From positions 124,001-188,000 of the forward strand of contig NZDE01000012.1 of NCBI GenBank assembly GCA_002690045.1: a stretch of 64,000 nucleotides of DNA, read 5' to 3'. Below the pieces are notes generated by a model that saw nothing but the letters and a program-made list of their open reading frames with translations, was not told the origin of the DNA and did not search any database. This document shows positions 11,282-20,006 of this stretch, piece after piece. This DNA comes from Alphaproteobacteria bacterium. GTDB taxonomy: Bacteria; Pseudomonadota; Alphaproteobacteria; Micavibrionales; Micavibrionaceae. The position numbers and the translations under genes are program-made. Numbering within the stretch: position 1 is the first letter of the stretch; each line of letters opens with the position of its first letter.

Positions 11282-11773
11282 TTACATGCCATGCGCATGA
11301 GACCCACCATTATTTTTAGATGGCTTTTGCTCTGCCTTAGGCTCCTCGGGGAGCACTGAAGAAAGCGCCCAAAGCTCATCTAAACCATGCGGGCCATTTT
11401 TAGGCATGATATATAACTGAGCAAACTTCGTCTCATACCCCGCCGTGGCAAATTGACGCGCAAGCGACTGGTAGCCTTCATTATTTTTCACCATATCTTC
11501 TGAAATATTCTCAGCCACCGCCTGCGGGATCGGCTTACCGCCCAACAAGCGCGCAAGGAACAGCCCCTTATCCTCGGCTCTATACTGCGCCAGACACACA
11601 CGGATCGAGCTATCCTCAACGGCCGCGCGCACAAGCGCATCTTCATTTTTTGCCACGCGCTGGAATGCCGTGGTAATGGCCTTGTCAGACGCCTCATGCA
11701 ACGCACGTTCTGCGGCGTTTTGCGCATCTTCTTTTTGTTGCTTATAATTCTGAATACGATCAGATAAATTCAT
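11282..11773 (-). CDS. Uncharacterised protein, predicted helical and soluble
   Basis: I do not recognise this 163-residue protein. It starts MNLSDRIQNYKQQKED with a charged, probably coiled helix of about 45 residues rich in Ala, Glu and Lys. A mixed middle part follows, and it ends in a Pro/Lys-rich tail finishing NGGSHAHGM. There is no signal peptide or membrane segment. The ATG at 11773 is chosen because AGGTGAAGTA precedes it; a longer frame from 11800 has none. Codon use and amino-acid composition look like the neighbours, so it is probably a real gene. It stands between the reductase gene and usg on the same strand. Confidence 0.65.
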   Translation of the reverse strand: MNLSDRIQNYKQQKEDAQNAAERALHEASDKAITTAFQRVAKNEDALVRAAVEDSSIRVCLAQYRAEDKGLFLARLLGGKPIPQAVAENISEDMVKNNEGYQSLARQFATAGYETKFAQLYIMPKNGPHGLDELWALSSVLPEEPKAEQKPSKNNGGSHAHGM

Positions 11774-11852
11774 TACTTCACCTGTATAATTGTTATGCAT
11801 TTTTATGTATTAATGCATAACAATATGCGGCAGTCAAGATAAATCGGCACTT

Positions 11853-12119
11853 TTAGTGGATTATAAATTCAGCGTCATAAAAGCCAAATTCGGATGGTGT
11901 GATGATCTTTTTACTCGCCACATAAACAGAATGCAGCTTGCCATCAAGCTCACGCGTCCAGAAATCAAGGAAGTTTTTCAGTACAGGAAAGCGCGGCGAT
12001 ATATCATATTCCTGCCAAATATAACTTTGCAGCAGATCAGGATGATCTGGCAGATGATAAAGAATTTCCGCCGTTGTTAAGCGGTAATCTTTGGTTAACT
12101 GGTCTTCAAACGTCGCCAT
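11853..12119 (-). CDS. Usg family protein
   Basis: An 88-residue protein matching the small Usg family, common in Alphaproteobacteria and first noted next to trp genes. The recognisable core is LTTAEILYHLPDHPDLLQSYIW, then the DISPRFPVLKNFLDFWTRELDG segment and LHSVYVASK. Biochemical function is unknown. It has no signal peptide and should be cytosolic. The ATG at 12119 has AGGAGAACTTGCAT upstream, a good ribosome-binding site; a TTG two codons earlier is in frame. No tryptophan genes are nearby, so the old trp linkage is not kept here. Confidence 0.75.
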   Translation of the reverse strand: MATFEDQLTKDYRLTTAEILYHLPDHPDLLQSYIWQEYDISPRFPVLKNFLDFWTRELDGKLHSVYVASKKIITPSEFGFYDAEFIIH

Positions 12120-12273
12120 ATGCAAGTTCTCCTGCAGCTAGTTTTAGATACTCTAATACGCTTACAATGATAAAATATATTCATTTACATATGGTTAACC
12201 GACATGCGCCGTAATAAAATGAAAGCAGGCAATTATAATGTGTGGGTAAGTCTGTTAATTATGTGTGTATAGC

Positions 12274-12303
12274 TTGGCAAGGGGATTCCCTCTTATGTAG
12301 AAT
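12274..12303 (+). promoter_or_regulatory. Candidate promoter of the PAS histidine kinase gene
   Basis: TTGGCA (12274-12279) and TAGAAT (12298-12303) are 18 nt apart, each matching five of six consensus bases. The spacer holds a GGGGATTCCC palindrome. Transcription would start about 45 nt before the kinase ATG at 12354. Confidence 0.55.
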
Positions 12304-12353
12304 CTATTTCATGCGCATTCGGCATTTTTATACTCATTTACGCTTGATCGGCC

Positions 12354-14384
12354 ATGTTCTTTAAAACGAATAAAACACAGAAGACACAAGAAATCTCTGC
12401 CTTAGAGAAAAAGGCAGAAAGCCTTAGTGCTGCACAAGAAAAAATTGCCCGCGCCGTTTTTAACGCAGATGGCTACTGCATTTATGCAGATGGCGCATTT
12501 AATGCACTCCATAAAGACGGCCACTTAATAGACACACATTTGCTAGACTTCATTATTTTTGAGGACGAAGCTGCGATTGATACGCGTAACACTTTTGCCC
12601 TGGGCGCACAAAGCGCTGGCCTACCGCTCGCCGTTGAGGATGGGATACAAAACGTATCGTATTTTGATAAATCGCGTAGCGCGAACAACCCTGAACTAAC
12701 ATTCCCGACAAAACTCTTGTTTCAAAGCATTAAAGGCAAAAATGGTAAGAACTATACCATTATGAGCCTGCCTGACAGTGATTATAATGCTGACATACCC
12801 GACAATATCGTTCAGCTTATTGATGCGCAGGGCGGCACAAGCACAGAGAATGAAAGCTTTATTGAAGACGCGGGCTTAAGCAAGCAAGACATATCTATTT
12901 TCCTGAATATGTCACATGAATTAATGGCCATTATCCGCCCTGATGGACGCGTGCGCGACATTAATCACACTATTCAGCGCAATCTTGGCTATACCACCAA
13001 ACAGCTAGAAGCCATCAATTTTATTGACCTTATTCACCCTGAAGATCGCGCCCATGTCCATACTATTTTACGCAGCATACTGAACGAGAGCGCAGACGAA
13101 GAGAATGGCATTGCCACACATGGTGAAATCATCTTTTTTGAGACACGGATTACAGCGCGCGATGGCGAAACGCTATGGACCGAATGGAAAGTCCAAAACA
13201 CCGAAAGCGGCCTTTATACCGTTGGGCGCGACATGACAGATGCCAAGCGCCATGAAGACGAACTAATCCGCCATCAAACACAATTATCCGAAGCGCAAGA
13301 GATTGGCCAGATGGGGCATTGGCGTTGGGATATAGGCCAAAACAGCATTTCGTGGTCTGACGAGCTTTACCGGATTTTTGGCGTATCCCAAGACAAATTC
13401 TGCCCCTCACTCGATAGCGTCAACAGCCTTTTACAACGACGAGATGTCGGTCGCATGATGCAAGCTTTCCAGCGCGCCATGATCGAAAAGAATAACTACG
13501 AAATGGAATTCGCGATTATCCTGCCAAACAAGCAGGAGCGCAGTCTAAAGCTACAAGGGCGCTGCGAAATGGATAATCACGGCGATGTCTGCGCCCTATT
13601 TGGCGTGATTCAGGACGTAACGGAGCGCACAAATTACGAGCGCGACCTGCGCAATGCGAAAGAGTCAGCGGAGCGTGCTTACGCTGCCAAGTCGCAATTC
13701 CTTGCTAATATGAGCCACGAGCTGCGCACACCACTTAACGCTATCATTGGCTTCTCCGAGATGATTCAGCGCCAGCTTCTCGGCCCAATCGGCACAGAAA
13801 AATATCTCGACTATATTGTTGGCATTCGTGAAAGCGGTGAACATTTGCTTGATCTGATTAGCGATATTTTGGACATGTCTAAAATGGAAGCCGGCAAATA
13901 CGAACTTGACCTTGAAGACCTCAACATCGCCAAAATTGTTCGCCTCGCCGTACATATGATGGAAGGCAAGGCAAGCGATGCTGGCGTTAAAATGCAGTTA
14001 AACATCAACGATGAAGACGCTAGCCTGCAAGCCGATCGCCGCGCCATCTTACAAGTCATGCTAAACCTCCTATCCAACGCCGTTAAATTCACTGAAGAAG
14101 ATGGCGAAATTCATGTCGCCTGTGAAGCTGATGCAGAATATATTCGTATAGTTGTATCTGATACAGGCATTGGTATTCCCGCCGACAAAATCAACGATAT
14201 TACTAATCCGTTCGAACAGGCAGCCGCGCACGATACGCGCAGCCACGAAGGCAGCGGCCTTGGTCTTGCCATTACAAAGGAGCTCATTGAGCTACATAAC
14301 GGTGCGCTCCGTATTGAATCCGAATATGGGCAAGGCACTACGGTAAGCTTCACCATTCCCGTTAAGCATGAGGCGCAAGAATAA
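12354..14384 (+). CDS. Soluble PAS-domain sensor histidine kinase
   Basis: A 676-residue kinase without membrane segments. The first 180 residues are not recognised. PAS domain 1 covers about 184-300 ([18 protein letters not shown], then [12 protein letters not shown]), and PAS domain 2 about 310-425 ([20 protein letters not shown], ending [10 protein letters not shown]). The dimerisation/phosphoacceptor domain has H455 in [20 protein letters not shown]. The ATPase domain shows the N box NLLSNAVKF, the G1 box DTGIGIP and the G2 box GSGLGLAI. It should sense a cytosolic signal and phosphorylate a response regulator. No regulator gene is adjacent, but a single-domain regulator is encoded at 26047. 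Its stop codon overlaps the start of the Trm112 gene by one base. Confidence 0.92.
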   Translation: MFFKTNKTQKTQEISALEKKAESLSAAQEKIARAVFNADGYCIYADGAFNALHKDGHLIDTHLLDFIIFEDEAAIDTRNTFALGAQSAGLPLAVEDGIQNVSYFDKSRSANNPELTFPTKLLFQSIKGKNGKNYTIMSLPDSDYNADIPDNIVQLIDAQGGTSTENESFIEDAGLSKQDISIFLNMSHELMAIIRPDGRVRDINHTIQRNLGYTTKQLEAINFIDLIHPEDRAHVHTILRSILNESADEENGIATHGEIIFFETRITARDGETLWTEWKVQNTESGLYTVGRDMTDAKRHEDELIRHQTQLSEAQEIGQMGHWRWDIGQNSISWSDELYRIFGVSQDKFCPSLDSVNSLLQRRDVGRMMQAFQRAMIEKNNYEMEFAIILPNKQERSLKLQGRCEMDNHGDVCALFGVIQDVTERTNYERDLRNAKESAERAYAAKSQFLANMSHELRTPLNAIIGFSEMIQRQLLGPIGTEKYLDYIVGIRESGEHLLDLISDILDMSKMEAGKYELDLEDLNIAKIVRLAVHMMEGKASDAGVKMQLNINDEDASLQADRRAILQVMLNLLSNAVKFTEEDGEIHVACEADAEYIRIVVSDTGIGIPADKINDITNPFEQAAAHDTRSHEGSGLGLAITKELIELHNGALRIESEYGQGTTVSFTIPVKHEAQE

Positions 14385-14578
14385 TGGCTGCTATTGACAA
14401 GAAAATATTAGAAATTCTGGTCTGCCCTGTGACAAAATCACCCTTGCGTTACGATAAGTCCGCCAATGAATTGATTTCTGATCAAGCGGGCCTCGCTTTC
14501 CCCATTCGTGATGGCATCCCCGTAATGCTGATCGAAGAGGCGCGCGAACTGGCAGAAACAGAAAAAAAGAAGAAATAG
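14384..14578 (+). CDS. Trm112 family zinc-ribbon-like protein
   Basis: A 64-residue protein of the Trm112/YcaR family. It has the motif [18 protein letters not shown], then [13 protein letters not shown], which is the signature of the bacterial members. Only the first of the usual cysteines is present; the paired cysteines of a full zinc ribbon are absent, as in many short bacterial homologues. Eukaryotic Trm112 activates methyltransferases; the bacterial role is unclear. The start overlaps the kinase stop (TAATG), so it is translationally coupled to an apparently unrelated gene. The C-terminus is a lysine run. Confidence 0.88.
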   Translation: MAAIDKKILEILVCPVTKSPLRYDKSANELISDQAGLAFPIRDGIPVMLIEEARELAETEKKKK

Positions 14579-14679
14579 CGCCGCGCAGCCGCGTTTAATC
14601 CTAAATCTCTTTGACATTTACCAAATATTATCTTTTATTAGGCATCATATGCACAGAGTTATAAATAAGGGGGCATATT

Positions 14680-15498
14680 TTGCAACAACATTACGTACAT
14701 GATGAAAATATAAAGCATGTCATTTTTGACAATGACGGCACATTATACCCTGAACCGCCTGATGTGAAAGATAAGCACATGCAGGCCGCCATTGCGACAC
14801 TTAAGCCACGCTACCCACATAAAAGCAATGACGATATTCGCGGACTCATTAAACAATCTCAAAAAGAGTACAAAAGCTCTTTTGGTATGTTTGTTGCGGA
14901 TATTGACGGTCCTGCGGAGCAGCAAGAAGAGCTTTTACGCCTGCGCGCACTCCATTACGAATGCTTATCGCACCTTGCCATCAAAGACTTCTTCGATCAA
15001 AGCGCTGCGCCAACGGCAGAAATTGGTGATTTACGCATCAAAGGCGTTAATGTCCACGTAGCCACACACGGCAACAAACCATGGACAGATTTTTCTTTAA
15101 ATCAAAATGGTGGTTTGGCGCGTTATTTTAATGACACCAATATATTTACTAAAGATGAAGTACCCGAACTTGCTGGCAAAAATGAAGGCTCAATCTTTTA
15201 CGATTTATTACTTAATAAAATGGGCATCCCCCCTGCTGAAGAACGGCGCGGTAAAAATTGTGCAATGATTGATGACCAAGCCAAAAACCTAATCTCTGCA
15301 AAAAATCTCGGCATGATGACCGTACTCATTGACCCTAAAATGACAGACGAAGATAAGCCCGATTATGTCGATTGTGTTGCGCGCAATGTAAAAGAAGCGG
15401 TTGCCTTTATAAACCAAAGCAACCACCACCACGAAATCAAAGCATCATTGCCGGATAAGAAAGCCGTTAATAAAGGCCCCGGGCATGACACAATATAA
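14680..15498 (+). CDS. HAD superfamily hydrolase, pyrimidine 5'-nucleotidase-like
   Basis: A 272-residue HAD hydrolase. Motif I is FDNDGTLYP (about residues 16-24), with both catalytic aspartates. Motif II is the threonine in VATHGNKPW, and motif IV is MIDDQAKNLISAKNLGMMTVLI. The DNDGTLYP form is typical of pyrimidine-5'-nucleotidase-like HADs, but VATHGNKPW is unusual and the substrate is unknown. The start is a TTG at 14680. AAGGGGG lies at good spacing upstream, motif I begins only 15 residues later, and the next in-frame ATG (codon 34) would remove motif I. The next gene overlaps its 3' end by 14 nt. Confidence 0.8.
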   Translation: MQQHYVHDENIKHVIFDNDGTLYPEPPDVKDKHMQAAIATLKPRYPHKSNDDIRGLIKQSQKEYKSSFGMFVADIDGPAEQQEELLRLRALHYECLSHLAIKDFFDQSAAPTAEIGDLRIKGVNVHVATHGNKPWTDFSLNQNGGLARYFNDTNIFTKDEVPELAGKNEGSIFYDLLLNKMGIPPAEERRGKNCAMIDDQAKNLISAKNLGMMTVLIDPKMTDEDKPDYVDCVARNVKEAVAFINQSNHHHEIKASLPDKKAVNKGPGHDTI

Positions 15499-15703
15499 AA
15501 GACCTTTTTCAGCCCCAAAACTTACCAGGGCCTACATGGATGCCTGTCAGATTACACCGCAAACATGCAAAAGCCTCGCCGCGCGCATCGAAATTTTACG
15601 GCAAATTATGGATCAACGACGCGAAAGCATTGAAGATCACTATGAAAAAAATAGCGGTGACGCAACAAAACGCCTTGGTGTATCCATCAATTTGAAAAGC
15701 TAA
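15485..15703 (+). CDS. Small uncharacterised protein overlapping the HAD gene
   Basis: I do not recognise this 72-residue, basic, predicted helical protein (MTQYKRPFSAPKLT..., then IEILRQIMDQRRESIEDHYEK). It begins inside the last codons of the HAD gene, 14 nt before its stop, in the same orientation. That suggests translational coupling. Small size and lack of motifs leave function open. The gene call rests on the coupled position and normal composition. Confidence 0.55.
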   Translation: MTQYKRPFSAPKLTRAYMDACQITPQTCKSLAARIEILRQIMDQRRESIEDHYEKNSGDATKRLGVSINLKS

Positions 15704-15776
15704 ATTTGATTGACTTTTTGCCGCGTCTTCATCACATTTTATATTATATATAAAATTATAATTCAGGAGTTTCACG

Positions 15777-17354
15777 ATGAGCACAGATAAAACCGAGCGC
15801 GTATATATATTCGACACGACATTGCGCGATGGCGAACAATCCCCCGGCTGCTCCATGAACCTTGAAGAAAAACTCAAAATCGCTGCCCTGCTTGACGACA
15901 TGGGCGTTGATATTATCGAAGCGGGCTTTCCCATGGCCTCCAAAGGCGACTTTGACAGCGTGCAGCAAGTGGCAAAAACCGTTAAAAACGCTACCGTGTG
16001 CGGCCTATCCCGTGCCATTCGCAAAGATATAGAAGTTTGCGCCGAAGCCATCGCCCCCGCAGAAGGCCGCCGCATACATACATTTATTTCCACATCACCG
16101 CTGCATATGAAACATAAATTGCAGATGGATGAAGATACTGTTATTGAAGCGATCAAAGAAAGCGTTAGCTTCGCGACCAAATTCACCGATGATGTTGAAT
16201 GGTCAGCCGAAGATGGTAGCCGAACAGAGGATGACTTTTTATGCCGCGCCGTTGAAACCGCGATTAATGCAGGCGCACGAACCATTAATATTCCAGATAC
16301 TGTTGGCTATGCCACGCCAAATGATTATAGCGCGCTAATCGCTATGCTTGTAAACCGCGTCCCCAATATTGACAAAGCGATACTATCTGTGCACTGCCAT
16401 AATGACCTTGGCCTTGCCGTGGCAAACTCACTTGCAGGTGTTCAAGCTGGCGCGCGCCAAATTGAATGTACGATCAACGGCATTGGTGAACGTGCCGGTA
16501 ATGCCGCGATGGAAGAAATTGTCATGGCCATGCGCACACGTCAGAACCAATACCCATTCACCAATAACATTAAAACCGAAATGATTACTAAGGCATCGCG
16601 CACTTTATCAAAAATTACTGGCTTTAATGTCCAGCCAAATAAAGCGATTGTCGGGGCGAATGCATTTGCCCATGAAAGCGGCATCCACCAAGACGGCATG
16701 TTAAAACATCGCGGTACATATGAAATTATGACACCTGAAAGCGTCGGCCTTACTGAGTCCAATCTTGTTTTGGGCAAACATTCAGGCCGCCATGCCTTCC
16801 GCGCGAAGCTCGAGGACCTTGGCTATAAACTTGGCGATAACGCCTTAAATGATGCCTTTAACCGCTTTAAAGACCTAGCAGATCAGAAAAAAGAGATTTT
16901 TGATGATGACATCATCGCCCTAATGGATGACCAAAACCGTATGGACAAAACGCAAGACATCCAGTTTGAGACATTAATTGTTCATGCCGGTACAGACGGG
17001 CCACAAACATCAGAAATCACCCTAAACGTAGAAGGTAAAAGCAAAACTGCCAAAGCAAGCGGCAACGGTCCTGTCGATGCGATGTTCAAAGCCATTCGCG
17101 ACATTTATCCGCATGATGAAACTGAATTGCTGCTTTATAATGTCCACGCCGTAACGGGCGGCATTGATGCGCAGGCAGAAGTCACTGTGCGCCTACAAGA
17201 ACATGGGCATATCGTCAACGGTAAGGGCGCAGACGTAGACACAATGATTGCCTCTGCTAAGGCCTATGTGCACGCGCTGAACAAGCTTGCGCATATTCGC
17301 GCCGTATCTTTGCAGAACGGTGGCGCAGCGCCTATATATGAAGTTGGCCCTTAG
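15777..17354 (+). CDS. leuA: 2-isopropylmalate synthase
   Basis: A 525-residue LeuA, which condenses acetyl-CoA with 2-oxoisovalerate in the first step of leucine synthesis. The catalytic TIM barrel shows FDTTLRDGEQSPG near the N-terminus (metal- and substrate-binding RD pair), the metal ligands in VHCHNDLGLAVANS, and NGIGERAGNAAMEE. HESGIHQDGMLKHRGTYEI marks the linker subdomain. The C-terminal regulatory domain, where leucine binds, is complete and includes LYNVHAVTGGIDAQAEV. Length is normal for the bacterial short form. CAGGAG lies 8 nt before the ATG. No leader peptide with a leucine run is visible in the 73 nt upstream. Confidence 0.96.
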   Translation: MSTDKTERVYIFDTTLRDGEQSPGCSMNLEEKLKIAALLDDMGVDIIEAGFPMASKGDFDSVQQVAKTVKNATVCGLSRAIRKDIEVCAEAIAPAEGRRIHTFISTSPLHMKHKLQMDEDTVIEAIKESVSFATKFTDDVEWSAEDGSRTEDDFLCRAVETAINAGARTINIPDTVGYATPNDYSALIAMLVNRVPNIDKAILSVHCHNDLGLAVANSLAGVQAGARQIECTINGIGERAGNAAMEEIVMAMRTRQNQYPFTNNIKTEMITKASRTLSKITGFNVQPNKAIVGANAFAHESGIHQDGMLKHRGTYEIMTPESVGLTESNLVLGKHSGRHAFRAKLEDLGYKLGDNALNDAFNRFKDLADQKKEIFDDDIIALMDDQNRMDKTQDIQFETLIVHAGTDGPQTSEITLNVEGKSKTAKASGNGPVDAMFKAIRDIYPHDETELLLYNVHAVTGGIDAQAEVTVRLQEHGHIVNGKGADVDTMIASAKAYVHALNKLAHIRAVSLQNGGAAPIYEVGP

Positions 17355-17440
17355 GCAAGCTTTACCGCTTAAAAAGGTCATTTTTTACATCGCGCGCACA
17401 CTGCACCAACATCGGCAACGCCTAATCCTGACCCAAGGGC

Positions 17441-17474
17441 GCATACCATTCGTATCAAATTGAAACGGGTATGC
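17441..17474. repeat. Imperfect inverted repeat downstream of leuA
   Basis: Arms GCATACC (17441-17447) and GGTATGC (17468-17474) enclose a second pair, CGT-A-TCA and TGA-A-ACG. Together they form a hairpin with a 3-nt bulge and one mismatch. No T run follows, so it is not a classical terminator. It is the only structure seen in the 277-nt gap between leuA and the next small gene. Confidence 0.45.
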
Positions 17475-17631
17475 GGATAGGGATGTACTTACACGCCCAA
17501 AAGAAAGACAAAATAACCACCTATAGCATATAAAAATTTTGAGCAGCCTATACGGATGCATAGAATCCTCTGCAATGGCATGCGTTTTGCATATTAGTTA
17601 ACACATTAAAATTAATAAGAAAGCGGGTAGT

Positions 17632-17892
17632 ATGAATAGATTGTATGAAAACGAACCAGATATGCAAGCGCTTGCAGAAATGCTGAACAATATTGAGCCT
17701 GGCAGCGGTACAGATATGTTGGCCGATACAGTGAACGTCACACAAAGCCCGCTAGATAATAGCGATACTTTTTCTACAAATCCCGCAGAAACCATGTCCC
17801 TCATAGACCATATATGGTTAAATATTAACGAGGCCATAGCTCACGTAAGCACACACGCCGCAAGCGGCCTATTCAACACCCCCCTTTTCTAA
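17632..17892 (+). CDS. Small uncharacterised acidic protein
   Basis: I do not recognise this 86-residue protein. It is acidic (MNRLYENEPDMQALAEML, then NNIEPGSGTDM), without cysteine, signal peptide or membrane segment. It ends in a more hydrophobic stretch (HVSTHAASGLFNTPLF). A purine-rich AGAAAGCGGG lies upstream of the ATG. It sits alone between leuA and the rplK promoter. It may be a genuine lineage-specific gene, or a chance frame. Confidence 0.42.
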   Translation: MNRLYENEPDMQALAEMLNNIEPGSGTDMLADTVNVTQSPLDNSDTFSTNPAETMSLIDHIWLNINEAIAHVSTHAASGLFNTPLF

Positions 17893-17917
17893 ACCACTAC
17901 TCACATATAAAAAACAC

Positions 17918-17946
17918 TTGCTTTATACGCCGCGCCCCCCTATAGT
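17918..17946 (+). promoter_or_regulatory. Candidate promoter of rplK-rplA
   Basis: TTGCTT (17918-17923) is 17 nt from TATAGT (17941-17946). The -10 box matches five of six bases. The spacer ends in a GC-rich run. The position, about 100 nt before rplK, leaves room for a structured leader. Confidence 0.6.
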
Positions 17947-17975
17947 GCGGCGTCTCTTTTTATTAAGGGGCTAAT

Positions 17976-18012
17976 GGCTGTGGAAGATTGGTACATTTGT
18001 CGTACCACGGCT
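17976..18012 (+). promoter_or_regulatory. Candidate ribosomal protein L1 autoregulatory leader
   Basis: In the rplK 5' leader a stem-loop can form. Outer pairs are GCTGT (17977-17981) with ACGGC (18007-18011). An unpaired purine-rich GGAAGATT follows on the 5' side only. Inner pairs are GGTAC (17990-17994) with GTACC (18002-18006), around a 7-nt loop. Two stems separated by an asymmetric loop is the general shape of L1-binding sites on 23S rRNA and L1 operon mRNA. Function is inferred from shape and position only. Confidence 0.45.
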
Positions 18013-18045
18013 CTTCGTTCAACTTTTGCTATAACGGAGATTATA

Positions 18046-18480
18046 ATGGCAAAAAGAAAAGTATCAGGTTTTATTAACCTGACCATCCAAGCTGGTGCGG
18101 CGAACCCGTCTCCACCAGTAGGCCCGGCGCTTGGCCAACACGGCGTCAACATCATGGAATTCTGTAAGGCGTTCAACGCAAAAACAGAAAGCTTTGAAAA
18201 AGGCACACCAATTCCGGTTGTTATTACTGTTTATGAAGATCGTTCATTCACATTCGAAACAAAAACACCACCGGCAAGTTTCTTCATCAAGAAAGCTGCG
18301 AAATTGAAAAAAGGTGCGGACAATCCTTCTAAAGAAGTTGTTGGCACTATCAAAACATCGCAAATCAAAGAAATTGCTGAAACAAAAATGGTTGACCTTA
18401 ACGCAAATGATATTGAAGCAGCAATGCGCATTATCGAAGGTTCAGCACGCTCTATGGGCGTAGAAGTTGTGGAGGGTTAA
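18046..18480 (+). CDS. rplK: Large-subunit ribosomal protein uL11
   Basis: A 144-residue L11 beginning [20 protein letters not shown]. The invariant [20 protein letters not shown] follows, and the C-terminal RNA-binding domain includes [15 protein letters not shown]11 binds the GTPase-associated centre of 23S rRNA. The true start is the ATG at 18046, after ACGGAG. An open frame reaching back to 17974 overlaps the leader and does not match the family. It is followed at 4 nt by rplA. The usual secE-nusG upstream and rplJ-rplL downstream are absent. Confidence 0.98.
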   Translation: MAKRKVSGFINLTIQAGAANPSPPVGPALGQHGVNIMEFCKAFNAKTESFEKGTPIPVVITVYEDRSFTFETKTPPASFFIKKAAKLKKGADNPSKEVVGTIKTSQIKEIAETKMVDLNANDIEAAMRIIEGSARSMGVEVVEG

Positions 18481-18484
18481 TCCT

Positions 18485-19189
18485 ATGGCGAAAAAAGCAA
18501 AGAAAATGTCTGCAGCTTTAGCAAATATTGATCGTGAAAAATTCTACGGTCTTGAAGAAGCTGTAAAAATCCTTAAAGGCTACGAAAAAGAGCGCAAATT
18601 CGACCAAACAGTTGATATTGCGATCAACACATGTCTTGACCCACGTCACGCTGACCAAGTACTTCGCGGCGTTACTGAGCTGCCAAACGGCACAGGTAAA
18701 TCAGTTCGCGTTGCGGTTTTCGCACGTGATGAGAAAGCTGAAGAAGCAAAAGCAGCTGGCGCAGATATCGTTGGTGCGGAAGACCTTCTTGAAAGCATTC
18801 AAAAAGGTAACATGGACTTCGATCGCTGTATTGCAACACCAGACATGATGCCACTTGTTGGTCGTTTGGGTAAAGTTCTTGGTCCTCGCGGCCTGATGCC
18901 TAACCCAAAATTGGGTACGGTTACACCTGACGTTGCTAAAGCTGTTGAATCAGCCAAAGGCGGCGCAGTTGAATTCCGCGCTGAAAAAGCCGGTATCGTT
19001 CACAATGGCGTTGGCAAGCTTAGCTTCGCAGAAGACAAGTTGGTTGAAAACATTCGCTCATATATTAACGCGATCCAAAAAGCGAGACCAGCAGGCGCAA
19101 AAGGCACATATCTTGAGAAAATAACACTTTCTACATCTATGAGCCCAGGCCTTAAAATTGACATTGCGTCAATTACAAAAGCCGCTTAA
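18485..19189 (+). CDS. rplA: Large-subunit ribosomal protein uL1
   Basis: A 234-residue L1 with [18 protein letters not shown] near the N-terminus, domain II with [16 protein letters not shown], and the closing [13 protein letters not shown]. It forms the L1 stalk of the ribosome and in many bacteria represses its own operon by binding the leader mRNA. The ATG at 18485 follows GTGGAGGG, giving a good ribosome-binding site within the end of rplK. A perfect 9-bp terminator follows, so the operon is only rplK-rplA. Confidence 0.98.
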   Translation: MAKKAKKMSAALANIDREKFYGLEEAVKILKGYEKERKFDQTVDIAINTCLDPRHADQVLRGVTELPNGTGKSVRVAVFARDEKAEEAKAAGADIVGAEDLLESIQKGNMDFDRCIATPDMMPLVGRLGKVLGPRGLMPNPKLGTVTPDVAKAVESAKGGAVEFRAEKAGIVHNGVGKLSFAEDKLVENIRSYINAIQKARPAGAKGTYLEKITLSTSMSPGLKIDIASITKAA

Positions 19190-19216
19190 TTAGCTGCATA
19201 AAATTATTTTTTTATA

Positions 19217-19252
19217 AAAGCGCCCTGTAGTGTACTGGGCGCTTTTTCTTTT
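19217..19252 (+). terminator. Rho-independent terminator of rplK-rplA
   Basis: A perfect 9-bp stem (AAAGCGCCC with GGGCGCTTT) and an 11-nt loop are followed by a T-rich run, about 28 nt past the rplA stop. Confidence 0.92.
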
Positions 19253-19357
19253 GGAATATGCGCCCACCTTAGAAACCTCAACATATTATAATAAATCTTG
19301 ACTAAATTATGTAAAATATGTATTATTGCGCATCAATATATGTGTAGGGAATAATAT

Positions 19358-19993
19358 ATGCAAAGTCTTAGAAATGTCTTTAACCGCGCAGCAGCGCCTA
19401 TCCGCACCACGCTTAACAAAAATATGGAGCGCATTTCTTCTGCCTGCTATATAGCGGGGGATGTTCTTCTGTTTGGTAAAGAGGGGCTAAATTACAACCT
19501 TGAAACTTTGTCTGGCGCATTATTTATTGCCGGCGCAGCTGCGCTATGGAAAGGCGCTAACCCAATTTATATGAAGTTAGCTGGCTATGCCACTATAGCC
19601 GGCGCAGCCGTCCTTGGCGCCGCAGGGTACGGACAACCTGGCGCATTGGAGCAAGGGCTATCTGCAATACCGACAATGACAGCAGGCTATTTAATGACCC
19701 GCGATTCAGCTACACAGGCCATAGATGATGTTAAAGAAAGTGCAAAAGGCCTATTCAACAAAGTCAGCGGTTTCATAAAAGAGCATCCACTAATCCTAAG
19801 CGGCGGATTAACCGTCAGCAGTACGTCTTTACTAATGAGCGCCGCCGTGAAACAAGATGATATGATATTAGGCACGATTGCTGGCCTATGGACCCTTGCA
19901 GCAATTTGCATTGCCGGCTCTGACCCCAGCATTAAAAAAGCTATCGCTCCTAAGCAAACAGATAGTGATGCGCCTAGCCAAAATTTGGGGTAG
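19358..19993 (+). CDS. Uncharacterised multi-pass membrane protein
   Basis: I do not recognise this 211-residue protein. After a basic N-terminus it has at least four or five hydrophobic segments: SSACYIAGDVLLF, LSGALFIAGAAALW, LAGYATIAGAAVLGAAGYG, PLILSGGLTVSSTSLLMSAA and LGTIAGLWTLAAICIAGS. A charged loop with VKESAKGLFNKVSGFIKEH lies in the middle. It is rich in Ala and Gly and has no cofactor or catalytic motif I can see. It is probably an inner-membrane protein of unknown function. The gene is convergent with the GGDEF/EAL gene, 13 nt away, and no terminator is visible between them. Confidence 0.65.
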   Translation: MQSLRNVFNRAAAPIRTTLNKNMERISSACYIAGDVLLFGKEGLNYNLETLSGALFIAGAAALWKGANPIYMKLAGYATIAGAAVLGAAGYGQPGALEQGLSAIPTMTAGYLMTRDSATQAIDDVKESAKGLFNKVSGFIKEHPLILSGGLTVSSTSLLMSAAVKQDDMILGTIAGLWTLAAICIAGSDPSIKKAIAPKQTDSDAPSQNLG

Positions 19994-20006
19994 AACTTCC
20001 TCGCTT

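Noticed and set aside
15596-16285. Open frame of 229 codons antisense to leuA
   Set aside because: leuA on the other strand is unmistakable, and the composition of this frame is that of a shadow.
17974-18045. N-terminal extension of rplK to 17974
   Set aside because: L11 starts at MAKRKVSG; the extension overlaps the structured leader and lies just after the promoter.
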